Assembly: GCF_029909975.1 (NCBI RefSeq)
Contig: NZ_CP094516.1
Span: 248,001-312,000, forward strand
Origin: Bradyrhizobium sp. ISRA430
GTDB lineage: Bacteria; Pseudomonadota; Alphaproteobacteria; Rhizobiales; Xanthobacteraceae
Length of the DNA: 64,000 bases
Direction: 5' to 3'
Under the pieces are notes generated by a model that was given only the letters and a program-made list of their open reading frames with translations, made no database searches and was not told the DNA's origin. The stretch's first letter is position 1; every line of letters begins with the position of its first letter. Below are positions 42,019-49,225 of the stretch, in pieces. A program made the translations under genes and the position numbers.

Positions 42019-42939
42019 CTAACCTGCAAAAATGAGATCGGGATCGTTCTCGGAAGCCTCGTCCATCTCGCGACCCAGCCACTGGCTTTCGGCCCAAGTC
42101 GGGAGTTCGGCGGTGTTGATGCGGTTGGGGTAGGCCGGCCAGGTGTTGCGGCGCAGGCAGTGCGTCCAGGTGTTGATCGCGTAGCTGACCTGCTTGCGGC
42201 CGATGGTTAGCGCGGCCTCGCCGATCTGGTTGACGGTGAGGGCGAACGGCCCCTCGTTCTCCTGCGCGACATAGAAGAACTTGCGGCGGCCGGCGCCCTT
42301 CGGGTCGATCGCGTCGAGGATACGCTCGTGGAAAGCTGCTTGGATGTGCCAGCCGGCATCAGCCATGCGCCGCGGCGTCGCGTAGGGCGATGCTGACACG
42401 CCTCCCGTCTTGTAGTCCCATACCTCGCGCAGGTCCGGCGTGATCCAGTCAATCATCGATCGCAGCCAGATGCCGTTCTCGCAATTGGCGATCACCACCT
42501 CGGCGTCGCCGTGGGTGAATGCATTCTGTGTGCCGGGGATGCGGGACAGTTGCTCGAGCGCGGCATCGACCATGGCGCCGGCGGCGTCGAAATGCTTGCG
42601 CAGGATCGGCTCTTTCCCTTCCTGGAGGGACGCCAGCTTGAATGCCTTGGCCGCGCCGGTGCGCCAGTCCTCGAACTCGCCGACGGACATGTCCTTGCCG
42701 CGGTCCAGCATCAGCTTGTGAGCCGCGTTGCCGATCGCGCGCGCCTTGTCGTACTTCTCGCCGTCGTCCTCATCGGCAGGCTTCACATTCAGCCGCGGGT
42801 GCTGCTGGAACGCGTGCAACGGGCTCTGCTCGATGAGGACCTTCGCGAGTGACTGCGTGAGGGAGGGCGTGGGTGTGGGGTCACCGAAGTACGCAGCCGT
42901 CGGGAAGTCTTTGAAAATGCCAGGACGATCGATAATCAT
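42019..42939 (-). CDS. RecE-type PD-(D/E)XK exonuclease
   Basis: 306 residues from ATG 42939. GNAAHKLML has the motif I His (His74); Glu147 precedes SMIDWITPDLREVWDYKTGG, where Asp164, Asp175 and Lys177 form the PDDEXK site of the RecE/Cas4-like family (PDDEXK_1). AGWHIQAAFHERILDAI is the conserved Gln helix. With the RecA-like ATPase 4 nt downstream this is a phage recombination pair that resects double-strand ends. Complete and in the middle of the early operon. Confidence 0.88.
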   Translation of the reverse strand: MIIDRPGIFKDFPTAAYFGDPTPTPSLTQSLAKVLIEQSPLHAFQQHPRLNVKPADEDDGEKYDKARAIGNAAHKLMLDRGKDMSVGEFEDWRTGAAKAFKLASLQEGKEPILRKHFDAAGAMVDAALEQLSRIPGTQNAFTHGDAEVVIANCENGIWLRSMIDWITPDLREVWDYKTGGVSASPYATPRRMADAGWHIQAAFHERILDAIDPKGAGRRKFFYVAQENEGPFALTVNQIGEAALTIGRKQVSYAINTWTHCLRRNTWPAYPNRINTAELPTWAESQWLGREMDEASENDPDLIFAG

Positions 42940-43178
42940 GCGTTCACCTCGAAAACGTGGAGTTTGCGGCCGCGCCCGTTGGCGCTGCTGTTCGGCAGCC
43001 GGCGCGTTGTCCGGCGCAGTTCGCGCTGACGTATGAGAGCGGCGACGTAGCCGGAGCACTCGCGGACGGAGAGGCCGGTTTCGTCGGCGAGGTCGAGCGA
43101 TGTGTTGCAGTAGCCCGACAGCGCGGCGGCGCGGACGAGTGCCTTCTTGCCGGTGCCCTTGGCGTTGACCCTGCTCAT
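42936..43178 (-). CDS. Small winged-helix-like phage protein
   Basis: 80 residues from ATG 43178 (ATGA overlap decides the start). ALVRAAALSGYCNTSLDLAD to ECSGYVAALIRQRELRRT looks like a helix-turn-helix/winged helix. A DNA-binding role for the early operon is possible. Confidence 0.55.
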   Translation of the reverse strand: MSRVNAKGTGKKALVRAAALSGYCNTSLDLADETGLSVRECSGYVAALIRQRELRRTTRRLPNSSANGRGRKLHVFEVNA

Positions 43179-43378
43179 GCGGCCCTCGCGGTCACGAAAG
43201 GACGCCATCCGCCGGGCGGATAGATCATCCGCAGATGGCCGGTTTTCAGGAGCGATCCGACGGTGCGGTGATCGAAGAAGACTTCACCGCTCGGTCGGCC
43301 ATAGCCTTTCGGGAAGCGCCGGAGAGGCTGGATTGTCGCCTCGATGATGCAGGCGCGCTGGGTGTCGGAGAGCCGCAT
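43175..43378 (-). CDS. Phage protein of unknown function
   Basis: 67 residues. IIEATIQPLRRFPKGYGRPS and TVGSLLKTGHLRMI suggest a small mixed fold with similarity to the wHTH-type protein next to it. Unknown. Confidence 0.5.
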   Translation of the reverse strand: MRLSDTQRACIIEATIQPLRRFPKGYGRPSGEVFFDHRTVGSLLKTGHLRMIYPPGGWRPFVTARAA

Positions 43379-43379
43379 G

Positions 43380-43781
43380 TCAGTCCCCCGAATCCACAGT
43401 CATATCGAGGCCGCACTTCTCGCAGTGGCCAGGATGCCAGCCGCGCGAATGGTTCGCGCCGGGACCGTCGACCTTCTTGTGCTGACAGATCGCGAACTTC
43501 AGGCCGGTCGCGACAGAGGCGCGCTTCTCATTGTCCCATTTGGTCCAAGCGACGATTCCAGATCCGTAGAGCTGTCCGCCTTGGCCGTGGTCGAGGAAGA
43601 AGCTGACGTTCCACTTCTTGGAAGTCTCGCCTGGCAGAAGCACAGAGCAGCCCGACTGCATCGAATTGTAGTGCAGTATGATCGCGCCGATGTCGGCCTC
43701 GATCGGCTCCGGATTTGGCAGCGGTACATCGCCCCGCATGATCGGCATCAGATCGGCGTCAAGGGTGTATCGCTTGCTCAT
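43380..43781 (-). CDS. Phage protein of unknown function with C-terminal CxxC/H region
   Basis: 133 residues from ATG 43781. A central beta-rich region (VSFFLDHGQGGQLYGSGIVA) leads to a C-terminus with HPGHCEKCGLDMTVD and two extra cysteine/His positions (CQHKK). A zinc site is plausible. One nucleotide separates it from the next gene. Confidence 0.55.
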   Translation of the reverse strand: MSKRYTLDADLMPIMRGDVPLPNPEPIEADIGAIILHYNSMQSGCSVLLPGETSKKWNVSFFLDHGQGGQLYGSGIVAWTKWDNEKRASVATGLKFAICQHKKVDGPGANHSRGWHPGHCEKCGLDMTVDSGD

Positions 43782-43906
43782 GCGCCGGCCCTCAGCGCGG
43801 CCCACACGGCGATCATGCCGATGAACAGGGTGATGACGACGACTTCGACCAGCACTGGCAAAGAGACGGCCACAATCTCGACTGGGTCGACCTCAGGCTT
43901 TCGCAT
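43778..43906 (-). CDS. Tiny single-span membrane protein, 42 residues
   Basis: From ATG 43906: a charged start (MRKPEVDPVEIVAV) and a long hydrophobic helix (LPVLVEVVVITLFIGMIAVW), ending with Ala/Arg/Gly. ATGA overlap with the next gene; the start lies in the 3' end of the previous one. Confidence 0.6.
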   Translation of the reverse strand: MRKPEVDPVEIVAVSLPVLVEVVVITLFIGMIAVWAALRAGA

Positions 43907-44057
43907 TGGCCCGCTCCAACTGCGCTTCGATTTCGATGCGGGCGCCGATCGCACGCTGCTTGGCGCCCCAAGTCTGGATCAGCCGCAGGGCGGTGATTTC
44001 GTCTGCCTGCCGGACAAGGCGGGCCATCTCGGCGGAATCGCTGGGATACTTGCTCAT
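43893..44057 (-). CDS. Small helical phage protein
   Basis: 54 residues from ATG 44057: a continuous charged helix (MARLVRQADEITALRLIQTW and following GAKQRAIG). ATGA overlap with the first gene of the operon. Unknown role. Confidence 0.55.
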   Translation of the reverse strand: MSKYPSDSAEMARLVRQADEITALRLIQTWGAKQRAIGARIEIEAQLERANAKA

Positions 44058-44290
44058 GCACCGGCTCCCGCGCGCACGGCATCGAGGCGGGCTTCGGAGG
44101 CTCTGCTGTCGGCGTACTGATCGATCAGCGCCGCGGCGTCCTCGATGTTGTCCATGCAGCGGCACAGCAGGGCGATGTCGATCGCGGTGCTGATCCTGCG
44201 GTCGAGGCGGTGGGGGAGGCTGTCGTGCTTGCGAAGATCGCGCCGGTGATCGTGCGTCTCGGCGCTGTATCGGCGATCGAAATAGGACAT
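44054..44290 (-). CDS. First gene of the leftward early operon, unknown function
   Basis: 78 residues from ATG 44290 with GGAGCGA upstream. Basic, His/Arg-rich first third (THDHRRDLRKHDSLPHRLDR), then helices (MDNIEDAAALIDQYADSRAS). It is only 25 nt from the predicted left promoter. In lambda-like phages this position holds early regulators; the sequence does not show one. Confidence 0.55.
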   Translation of the reverse strand: MSYFDRRYSAETHDHRRDLRKHDSLPHRLDRRISTAIDIALLCRCMDNIEDAAALIDQYADSRASEARLDAVRAGAGA

Positions 44291-44314
44291 CGGGTCGCTC
44301 CGTTTGATGGAGCA

Positions 44315-44357
44315 AACCTATAGGCCTATTCCTCTTCGGTCAATAGGCAAATTCCTA
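44315..44357 (-). promoter_or_regulatory. Predicted left early promoter with two operators (PL/OL)
   Basis: Read on the minus strand: -35 TTGACC (44343-44338), 17-nt spacer, -10 TAGGTT (44320-44315). Operator TAGGAATTTGCCTA (44357-44344) lies just upstream of the -35, and GAGGAATAGGCCTA (44334-44321) fills the spacer. Their centres are 23 bp apart. The spacer operator is identical to the one in the right promoter. Confidence 0.72.
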
Positions 44358-44381
44358 CGACAATCGAAATTTTTTTGAGGA

Positions 44382-45110
44382 CTATGGGAAATGATTGCCT
44401 ACCGTCTTGTGGACGATCTGCCAGTCGCTCTTCTTGAGCGTGAAATCCTTCGGCGGATTGTGCTGGCTGACCTTCCAATGAGTTTCGGTCTGCCCGCGGT
44501 AAACTTTGATCATTGCCAGGTTGGTGCCGTCCTCAGCGTGACTACGGAACACGCATGAGTCTCCGGCTCGAGGAGGGAGGTGCGGGTTAACGAGCGCGAT
44601 GGATCCGTGCTTGTGCTCCGGCGCCATCGAGTCGCCGCTGACGATCATTCCGTAGCCGTCCCTGACCCTCAGAAGTACCGCAGGTCTGACATCCCAATCT
44701 ACTGCCGCTTCTGACACGATTAGCGCCCCATCCTGCCCGCCTTGAGCGGTGCCAAATATGGGGAAGTCCATATGCGTTCCGAACAATTCAGAACTTGGCA
44801 CAATCACGGCGGGGGATAGAGACTGTGACGAATGTGTGGTTGCGTCAACGAAACTTTCACGGGAACTCGCGGCTTTCTTCTCGTAGCTGCGAGCGGGCAA
44901 CGGTGTCGAAGGCCCCCGTAGTTCATCGGGTGAAACTTGAATCAATTCTGCAAGGCGGATCCGGTCTCGCTCTTTCAGCTCAGCGGGAACGCCACGCCTG
45001 ATGAATTGCTGCAGATAAGCGTGATTACGGCCGATCTTTTTCGATGCCTCGGACAAATCCAGGCCCAATTCCATCAGCCGATCGAGAATCAATTTGCGAA
45101 CCACGTCCAT
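44382..45110 (-). CDS. CI/LexA-like phage repressor (XRE HTH + S24 peptidase domain)
   Basis: 242 residues from ATG 45110 (AGAGG upstream). N-terminal XRE helix-turn-helix at 1-62 (LDLSEASKKIGRNHAYLQQF is the HTH). A 50-residue Ser/Pro-rich linker leads to the S24 domain: GDSMAPEHKHGSIAL carries the catalytic Ser161 and AMIKVYRG the Lys202. Such repressors cleave themselves when RecA filaments form, giving SOS-induced lysogeny exit. Divergent from the Cro-like gene, with operators on both sides of the gene. The likely cleavage site is near TAQGGQDG (121-128). Confidence 0.92.
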   Translation of the reverse strand: MDVVRKLILDRLMELGLDLSEASKKIGRNHAYLQQFIRRGVPAELKERDRIRLAELIQVSPDELRGPSTPLPARSYEKKAASSRESFVDATTHSSQSLSPAVIVPSSELFGTHMDFPIFGTAQGGQDGALIVSEAAVDWDVRPAVLLRVRDGYGMIVSGDSMAPEHKHGSIALVNPHLPPRAGDSCVFRSHAEDGTNLAMIKVYRGQTETHWKVSQHNPPKDFTLKKSDWQIVHKTVGNHFP

Positions 45111-45120
45111 GCCTCTTTTG

Positions 45121-45189
45121 TAGGACTTTACCTATATTTTAGGGAAGTAGGAATGAGCCTCTTGACAAAGAGGAATAGGCCTATAGTTT
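45121..45189 (+). promoter_or_regulatory. Predicted right early promoter with three operators (PR/OR)
   Basis: -35 TTGACA (45162-45167), 16-nt spacer, -10 TAGTTT (45184-45189). Operator sites: TAGGACTTTACCTA (45121-45134), TAGGAATGAGCCTC (45148-45161) and GAGGAATAGGCCTA (45170-45183), centres 27 and 22 bp apart. The first lies just upstream of the repressor ATG, so it is placed to control the repressor's own promoter. Confidence 0.72.
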
Positions 45190-45197
45190 CCGCTTTC

Positions 45198-45416
45198 ATG
45201 AAACACCCGGCGCAGACCTTCCTCGAGGAGATCGAGGAATTCCTGAACCGCACCAGCATGCCAGCCTACAAGTTCGGCAGGCTGGCGCTGAATGACCCAA
45301 ATTTCGTGGGGGATCTGCGGGGAGGGCGCATGCCGAACCTCGGATTGGTCGCCCGCGTGCACAGCTTCATGTCTGACTACGAGAAGACCCGGGCCGACCA
45401 AGAGACGGCTGCCTGA
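45198..45416 (+). CDS. Cro-like XRE regulator, probably leaderless
   Basis: 72 residues from ATG 45198. KHPAQTFLEEIEEFLNRTSM and PAYKFGRLALNDPNFVGDLR form an XRE-type HTH (helices at about 20-50), the size and position of lambda Cro. There is no ribosome site; the predicted -10 ends 8 nt before ATG, so the mRNA would start at or next to ATG. Predicted to bind the same operators as the repressor and favour lytic growth. Confidence 0.78.
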   Translation: MKHPAQTFLEEIEEFLNRTSMPAYKFGRLALNDPNFVGDLRGGRMPNLGLVARVHSFMSDYEKTRADQETAA

Positions 45417-45433
45417 TCGATGGACGGTGCGCC

Positions 45434-45508
45434 ATGAGCCACATCACGTTCCGCAGCAGCGCTTCCAGTTCGACCGACATTGTTCCCATCCAGTATCCGA
45501 GGGCCTGA
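45434..45508 (+). CDS. Possible 24-residue phage peptide
   Basis: ATG 45434 to stop 45508, 17 nt after the Cro-like gene, 3 nt before the next gene. Ser-rich, no hydrophobic segment. Weak GGACGGTG in front. It might simply be a leader of the following gene. Confidence 0.35.
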   Translation: MSHITFRSSASSSTDIVPIQYPRA

Positions 45509-45511
45509 GCG

Positions 45512-46105
45512 ATGTCGCGAGCATCAGCGACGACGGCGGATTGTGCAAATGCGAGGGGTGCCGAAACGTGCACCGATTTTCCAGGATCGTGCACCGCTAT
45601 CTCGGAACTTCAGGCAGCGATCACAAATATCATTCGTGCGAAAAACCCCTACAAAACCTGGGCTTTTGTCGCCGATCTGTTCGGCCTCAAGGAACGCTCA
45701 GCGAAGCATCGTCTCGCCAACTCGCGCGTTTACACGATCGAGGAACTTCAACTCCTCCTGCAATCGGAAGACGGCCTCGATTATCTCGCTGCGCTCATGG
45801 GCGAGGCCGAGCCGAAATGGTGGTGGTGGGCGAAGCAGGTCATGGCCGTCGCTGCGATCAAGCGCCGCCGCGCCGAAGATGAACAAGAAATTCTGAAATT
45901 GGAGACGAGCGCGCCGGCCGAGGTCGGAGCTCGCCGTCGCATCAAAGGTGCCCTCGATGCCAACCGATCTCTCAAAGCAAGCATCGACCGGGCCGAAACT
46001 GCCCTGGGCTTTCGGCGCCCGGACGTGGATCGCCGAGACGCTGATGCGACGCGCGGAAGCGCTGGCGCACCGCATCGCGCCGTGGCTCAAGCCCAAAGAC
46101 GATAA
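45512..46105 (+). CDS. Phage early protein of unknown function
   Basis: 197 residues. Residues 30-120 look folded (ISELQAAITNIIRAKNPYKT, WAFVADLFGLKERSAKHRLA, IEELQLLLQSEDGL), with a helix-turn-helix-like segment that could bind DNA. From about 148 the coding frame is shared with another gene in a different frame, and the last 40 residues become Arg/Asp-rich with shadow-frame character. Confidence 0.65.
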   Translation: MSRASATTADCANARGAETCTDFPGSCTAISELQAAITNIIRAKNPYKTWAFVADLFGLKERSAKHRLANSRVYTIEELQLLLQSEDGLDYLAALMGEAEPKWWWWAKQVMAVAAIKRRRAEDEQEILKLETSAPAEVGARRRIKGALDANRSLKASIDRAETALGFRRPDVDRRDADATRGSAGAPHRAVAQAQRR

Positions 46106-46115
46106 CGACCAGTAG
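45957..46115 (+). CDS. Nested small phage protein, 52 residues
   Basis: From ATG 45957, reading a different frame within the 3' end of the preceding gene for 149 nt. Contains LPWAFGARTWIAETLMRRAE, then ALAHRIAPWLKPK, a compact amphipathic helix with a Pro-rich end, more protein-like than the overlapping frame. It may instead be the true C-terminus of the upstream protein after a frameshift. See findings. Confidence 0.5.
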   Translation: MPTDLSKQASTGPKLPWAFGARTWIAETLMRRAEALAHRIAPWLKPKDDNDQ

Positions 46116-46166
46116 CAGTGCGTCTCTGGCCCGGGAGTTTCGGGCGCGTCACACAGAGGCCAGATT

Positions 46167-46727
46167 ATGGCAAAGAAGAACGGCGGATCGCCGGGACCGG
46201 GACACAATTCCACACTCACCGATGAAGAGAAGCGCGCGCTGACCTTCCATCACGCGAAAGCGTATGAGGTCGCAGATGCGCTGGTCGAGAAGGCCAAGAA
46301 GGATCGCTCGGCAGTCGTAGACCTCGCCAAAGCCGACCTCGGCCGCGGCGCCAAGGCTGATATCGTCGACCTGCTGACGGCGAACACACCGGCCAAGATG
46401 AAGGCTGTGGTCGAGCGCGTGCAGCGCCTGGCGCGCTGGGCTGGACTCCCGATCGGCTCGCAGCCGCAGCTCTTTGAGCCTGCGCCCGATCAGTTCGAGA
46501 ACGGCAAGGTCGCCGGCATGCAGGGCGAGAAGTGCGAGCCGCCGCTGTCGCTGCCTCAGGATCAGTTCCAGATGTGGATCGCAGGCTGGCACGACGGCCA
46601 AACAATCCTCATGCGCGCCTTCGCCAAGAAGCGGAAGCCGGCCGAGCCTGAGCAGCAGCCCGCAACCGATCCGGCGCAGATGGATCTCAGCGAGCGCAAG
46701 GACCTCGACCAGAACGCCGTCCACTGA
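46167..46727 (+). CDS. Phage protein of unknown function (SPGPGHNS type)
   Basis: 186 residues. Starts MAKKNGGSPGPGHNSTLTDE, a start seen in many rhizobial phage proteins. The middle is helical (FHHAKAYEVADALVEKAKKD), followed by QDQFQMWIAGWHDGQTILMR. No enzyme motif. Located between the early regulators and the replication genes. Confidence 0.65.
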   Translation: MAKKNGGSPGPGHNSTLTDEEKRALTFHHAKAYEVADALVEKAKKDRSAVVDLAKADLGRGAKADIVDLLTANTPAKMKAVVERVQRLARWAGLPIGSQPQLFEPAPDQFENGKVAGMQGEKCEPPLSLPQDQFQMWIAGWHDGQTILMRAFAKKRKPAEPEQQPATDPAQMDLSERKDLDQNAVH

Positions 46728-46737
46728 GGAGGCCGCG

Positions 46738-46914
46738 ATGAACACGCCGCTTCCTCTTTCGCCGTTCGTCGATCCAGATCATCGTTTCGTCTTGGACGAG
46801 GACCGCTTCATGGCCGATCTGGCCGAGATGCCGGCATTTCTCGTCAATCCGAGCCCTGAATATCTCGCCGCCATCGACATCCTGCCGGTGTTGCGGGTGA
46901 TCGCGGGGCATTGA
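46738..46914 (+). CDS. Small phage protein
   Basis: 58 residues, acidic (DPDHRFVLDEDRFMADLAEM). Its stop overlaps the next start (TGATG). Unknown role; probably a small accessory of the replication module. Confidence 0.55.
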   Translation: MNTPLPLSPFVDPDHRFVLDEDRFMADLAEMPAFLVNPSPEYLAAIDILPVLRVIAGH

Positions 46915-47366
46915 TGCGCTGGACCGAAGAACAGCTTGCACAGCATCTGGCTCGGCATGGGGTGCCGTCCAACGCAACCCATGTCGACACCAGCCAGCCG
47001 CCGTTCGCCGTCCCTCCGGACAAGCCGGGCGGCGGACGGCTGGCGCTGGGCAGGCTCAAGACCGGCGAGATGAACAAGACCGAGGCGAAGTATGCCGAGC
47101 ACCTCAAGAGCATCGAGGGCACGGTGATCGCCTGGTCGAAGTTCGAAGCGGTCAAGCTGCGGCTCGCCGACAACACCTTCTACACCCCGGACTTCGCCGT
47201 GATGCTGCTCGACGGCACCATGGAGATGCACGAGGTCAAAGGCTTCTGGGAGGACGACGCGCGCGTGAAGATCAAGGTCGCAGCGTCGCTCTATCCCTTC
47301 CGGTTCAAGGCGCTCAAGCCGATCGCGGCGAAGCGCGGCGGCGGCTGGGAGGTCGAGGAATTCTGA
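46914..47366 (+). CDS. DUF1064 nuclease-like protein
   Basis: 150 residues from ATG 46914. MNKTEAKYAEHLKSIEGTVI begins the DUF1064 domain, with Glu as first acidic residue; FYTPDFAVMLLDGTMEMHEV and KGFWEDDARVKIKVAASLYP contain the PD...E-x-K site of PD-(D/E)XK nucleases, and FRFKALKPIAAKRGGGWEVE the end. Predicted Holliday-junction-type or DNA-repair nuclease used by phages during replication. Coupled to both neighbours. Confidence 0.85.
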   Translation: MRWTEEQLAQHLARHGVPSNATHVDTSQPPFAVPPDKPGGGRLALGRLKTGEMNKTEAKYAEHLKSIEGTVIAWSKFEAVKLRLADNTFYTPDFAVMLLDGTMEMHEVKGFWEDDARVKIKVAASLYPFRFKALKPIAAKRGGGWEVEEF

Positions 47367-47515
47367 TGAAGAACCCGCTCTCGACCCCGACGACAAGGCT
47401 CAACCAGATCCTGCTCCAGGCCGCGATCCGCGCCGAGCGCGTGAACTCGGACAAGTTGTTCGAGCAGCGCGCCCGCGAGAACGCTCAGCGCCTCGACAAG
47501 GAGGAGGCCGAATAG
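47366..47515 (+). CDS. Small helical phage protein, 49 residues
   Basis: From ATG 47366 (TGATG overlap): LNQILLQAAIRAERVNSDKL and FEQRARENAQRLDKEE form one or two amphipathic helices. The next gene starts directly after the stop. Unknown role. Confidence 0.6.
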   Translation: MKNPLSTPTTRLNQILLQAAIRAERVNSDKLFEQRARENAQRLDKEEAE

Positions 47516-48211
47516 ATGGCCCGCATCCGTTCAATCAAACCCGATTTCTTCCGCCATGAAGCGCTCTACGAAGCGGAGAAGACAACCGGCATGCCGTTGC
47601 GAGTGGCGTTCGCCGGACTGTGGACCGCGGCCGATCGCGAGGGACGTTTCCGGTGGGCCCCGCGCGCGCTCAAGCTCGACTGCCTGCCATATGACGATGT
47701 CGACTTTTCACGCGTGCTCGACGCGTTGGCCACGCGTGGATTCATCGTCAAGTATCGCGTCGATGGGACCGATTACGGCCATATTCCGAGCTTCACCCAG
47801 CATCAGGTGATCAACAACCGCGAAAGCCAGTCCACTCTTCCGCAACCCACTGAAGAGAATGAGATATCGACGCGTGAGGCACGCGTGGAGCACGCGTCAC
47901 CCACGCCTCTTGTGCAAGATCAAGGGGAAGGGAAGGGAAGGGAAGGGAAGGGAAATGCACCCGACGCTGACGCGTCGCATTCTCCTGAAGCTGAACTCTT
48001 CCGGCGAGGCCGCGAGGTTCTCGGCAAGCAAGCTGGCGGGCTGATCACCAAGCTCCTCGCCGCAAAGCAAAAGAACATCCCACTCGCCCGCGCGGCGATC
48101 GAGCAGGCGTCAACCAAGTCGGATCCGCGCGAGTACATCGGCGCGGTCATCCGCGGACTGAAATCCCCGAATGAGCCGAACTGGCTCGATGGAATTCCAG
48201 GAGTGCTTTGA
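47516..48211 (+). CDS. Phage replication initiation-type protein
   Basis: 231 residues. MARIRSIKPDFFRHEALYEA, FAGLWTAADREGRFRWAPRA and VLDALATRGFIVKYRVDG form a winged-helix domain typical of phage replication initiators. A hinge of Gly/Lys/Glu/Arg encoded by a GGGAA repeat separates it from a helical C-terminus (LLAAKQKNIPLARAAIEQAS) that could contact the helicase encoded next. Its stop overlaps the helicase start (TGATG). Confidence 0.8.
   Translation: MARIRSIKPDFFRHEALYEAEKTTGMPLRVAFAGLWTAADREGRFRWAPRALKLDCLPYDDVDFSRVLDALATRGFIVKYRVDGTDYGHIPSFTQHQVINNRESQSTLPQPTEENEISTREARVEHASPTPLVQDQGEGKGREGKGNAPDADASHSPEAELFRRGREVLGKQAGGLITKLLAAKQKNIPLARAAIEQASTKSDPREYIGAVIRGLKSPNEPNWLDGIPGVL
47925..47954. 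repeat. Six tandem GGGAA units inside a replication gene
   Basis: Thirty bases of exact gggaa repeats encode the Gly-Glu-Gly-Lys-Gly-Arg hinge at about codon 137. A change of one unit shifts the frame. Confidence 0.9.
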
Positions 48212-49047
48212 TGGGCGAGGTGATCGATCTTCCGGACCTTTCGGTGCCCCCCGGCCTGTACACGCTGGCCGACCTGCCGCAGCGCGGCTCGGTCGAGAAG
48301 CAGGCCTTCGGCGCCGGCTGGCACGAGCTCGACCAGATCCTGAAGTTTTACCTCGGTCAATTCCTCGTCGTCACCGGCATCGCCGGCCACGGCAAGTCGA
48401 CGTTCATGCTGAACGTGATCCTCAAGATGGCCCTTGAGCAGAGCGTCGGATCGTTCCTGTACGTGCCTGAGAACGAGGGGCACCTGAAGGCCAAGCTGCG
48501 CAAGATTTGGACCGGCAGCCAGACCGCCTTCGATCACTTCTGCCGATCGCAGTGCACGGTGCAGTCAGCGGTGCCTCATCAGCAATACGAGCCCGCGCAC
48601 ACGATCGAATGGGTACTTGGAAAGGCGCAATGGGCCGTGGAGCACCGCGGCGCCGAGATCATCATGATCGACCCATGGAACGAGCTCGACCGCGCCCGCC
48701 AGCGCGACGAGATGATGACGGACTACATCGGCCGCTGCCTGATGCTGATCAAGGACTTCTGCCGCACGATGAACGCCATCGTGATCGTGGTGGCCCATCC
48801 GACCAAGGCGATCGTGAACAGCGGCAACAAGGTCGTGAGCCTGGCCGACATCGAAGGCTCGATGAATTGGTACAACAAATGCGACAACGGCCTGATCGTT
48901 GTGCGCGAAGCCGGCAACACCGCGAAGGTGATCAGCGCCAAGGTCCGCGAGATCGGCGCCGGCAAGATCGGAAGCTGCTCGTTCTACGTCGATCCTCTCA
49001 CCGGACAATTCACCCCGCAATACGCGAGCGATCACGATGTCGCATGA
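48211..49047 (+). CDS. DnaB-like replicative helicase/ATPase
   Basis: 278 residues from ATG 48211. FLVVTGIAGHGKSTFMLNVI has Walker A (56-64); IIMIDPWNELD is the Walker B Asp and the adjacent WNE; IVIVVAHPTK is motif H3. MNWYNKCDNGLIVVRE resembles the H4 region. It lacks the DnaB N-terminal domain, so it is the short phage form similar to the helicase half of primase-helicases. Predicted to unwind the phage fork with the initiator encoded upstream. Confidence 0.85.
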   Translation: MGEVIDLPDLSVPPGLYTLADLPQRGSVEKQAFGAGWHELDQILKFYLGQFLVVTGIAGHGKSTFMLNVILKMALEQSVGSFLYVPENEGHLKAKLRKIWTGSQTAFDHFCRSQCTVQSAVPHQQYEPAHTIEWVLGKAQWAVEHRGAEIIMIDPWNELDRARQRDEMMTDYIGRCLMLIKDFCRTMNAIVIVVAHPTKAIVNSGNKVVSLADIEGSMNWYNKCDNGLIVVREAGNTAKVISAKVREIGAGKIGSCSFYVDPLTGQFTPQYASDHDVA

Positions 49048-49225
49048 TCTGGAAGCGAAGAAGCGCGAGATTTCGGTGCTGGTCGATGAGATCAACGCCA
49101 AGGAACGAGCCCTCAAACTGCCGGTCATCGAGGGCCTCGACGACTACGACCGGATGGAAGCAATGGACATCCTCAACCGCATTGAGCGCCGAATGCGCGC
49201 CAACATGAAGGAACCTGCAGCATGA
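49037..49225 (+). CDS. Small coiled-coil phage protein
   Basis: 62 residues: EAKKREISVLVDEINAKERA and ILNRIERRMRANM form two helices. Overlaps the helicase gene by 11 nt. Confidence 0.6.
   Translation: MSHDLEAKKREISVLVDEINAKERALKLPVIEGLDDYDRMEAMDILNRIERRMRANMKEPAA

Noticed and set aside
44937..45197. In-frame extension upstream of the Cro-like gene
   Set aside because: It would run antisense through the repressor HTH and the operators; ATG 45198 matches the promoter position.
47925..47954. Short tandem repeats considered as a CRISPR array
   Set aside because: Units are 5 bp without spacers and lie inside a coding frame; no cas genes are present in the window.
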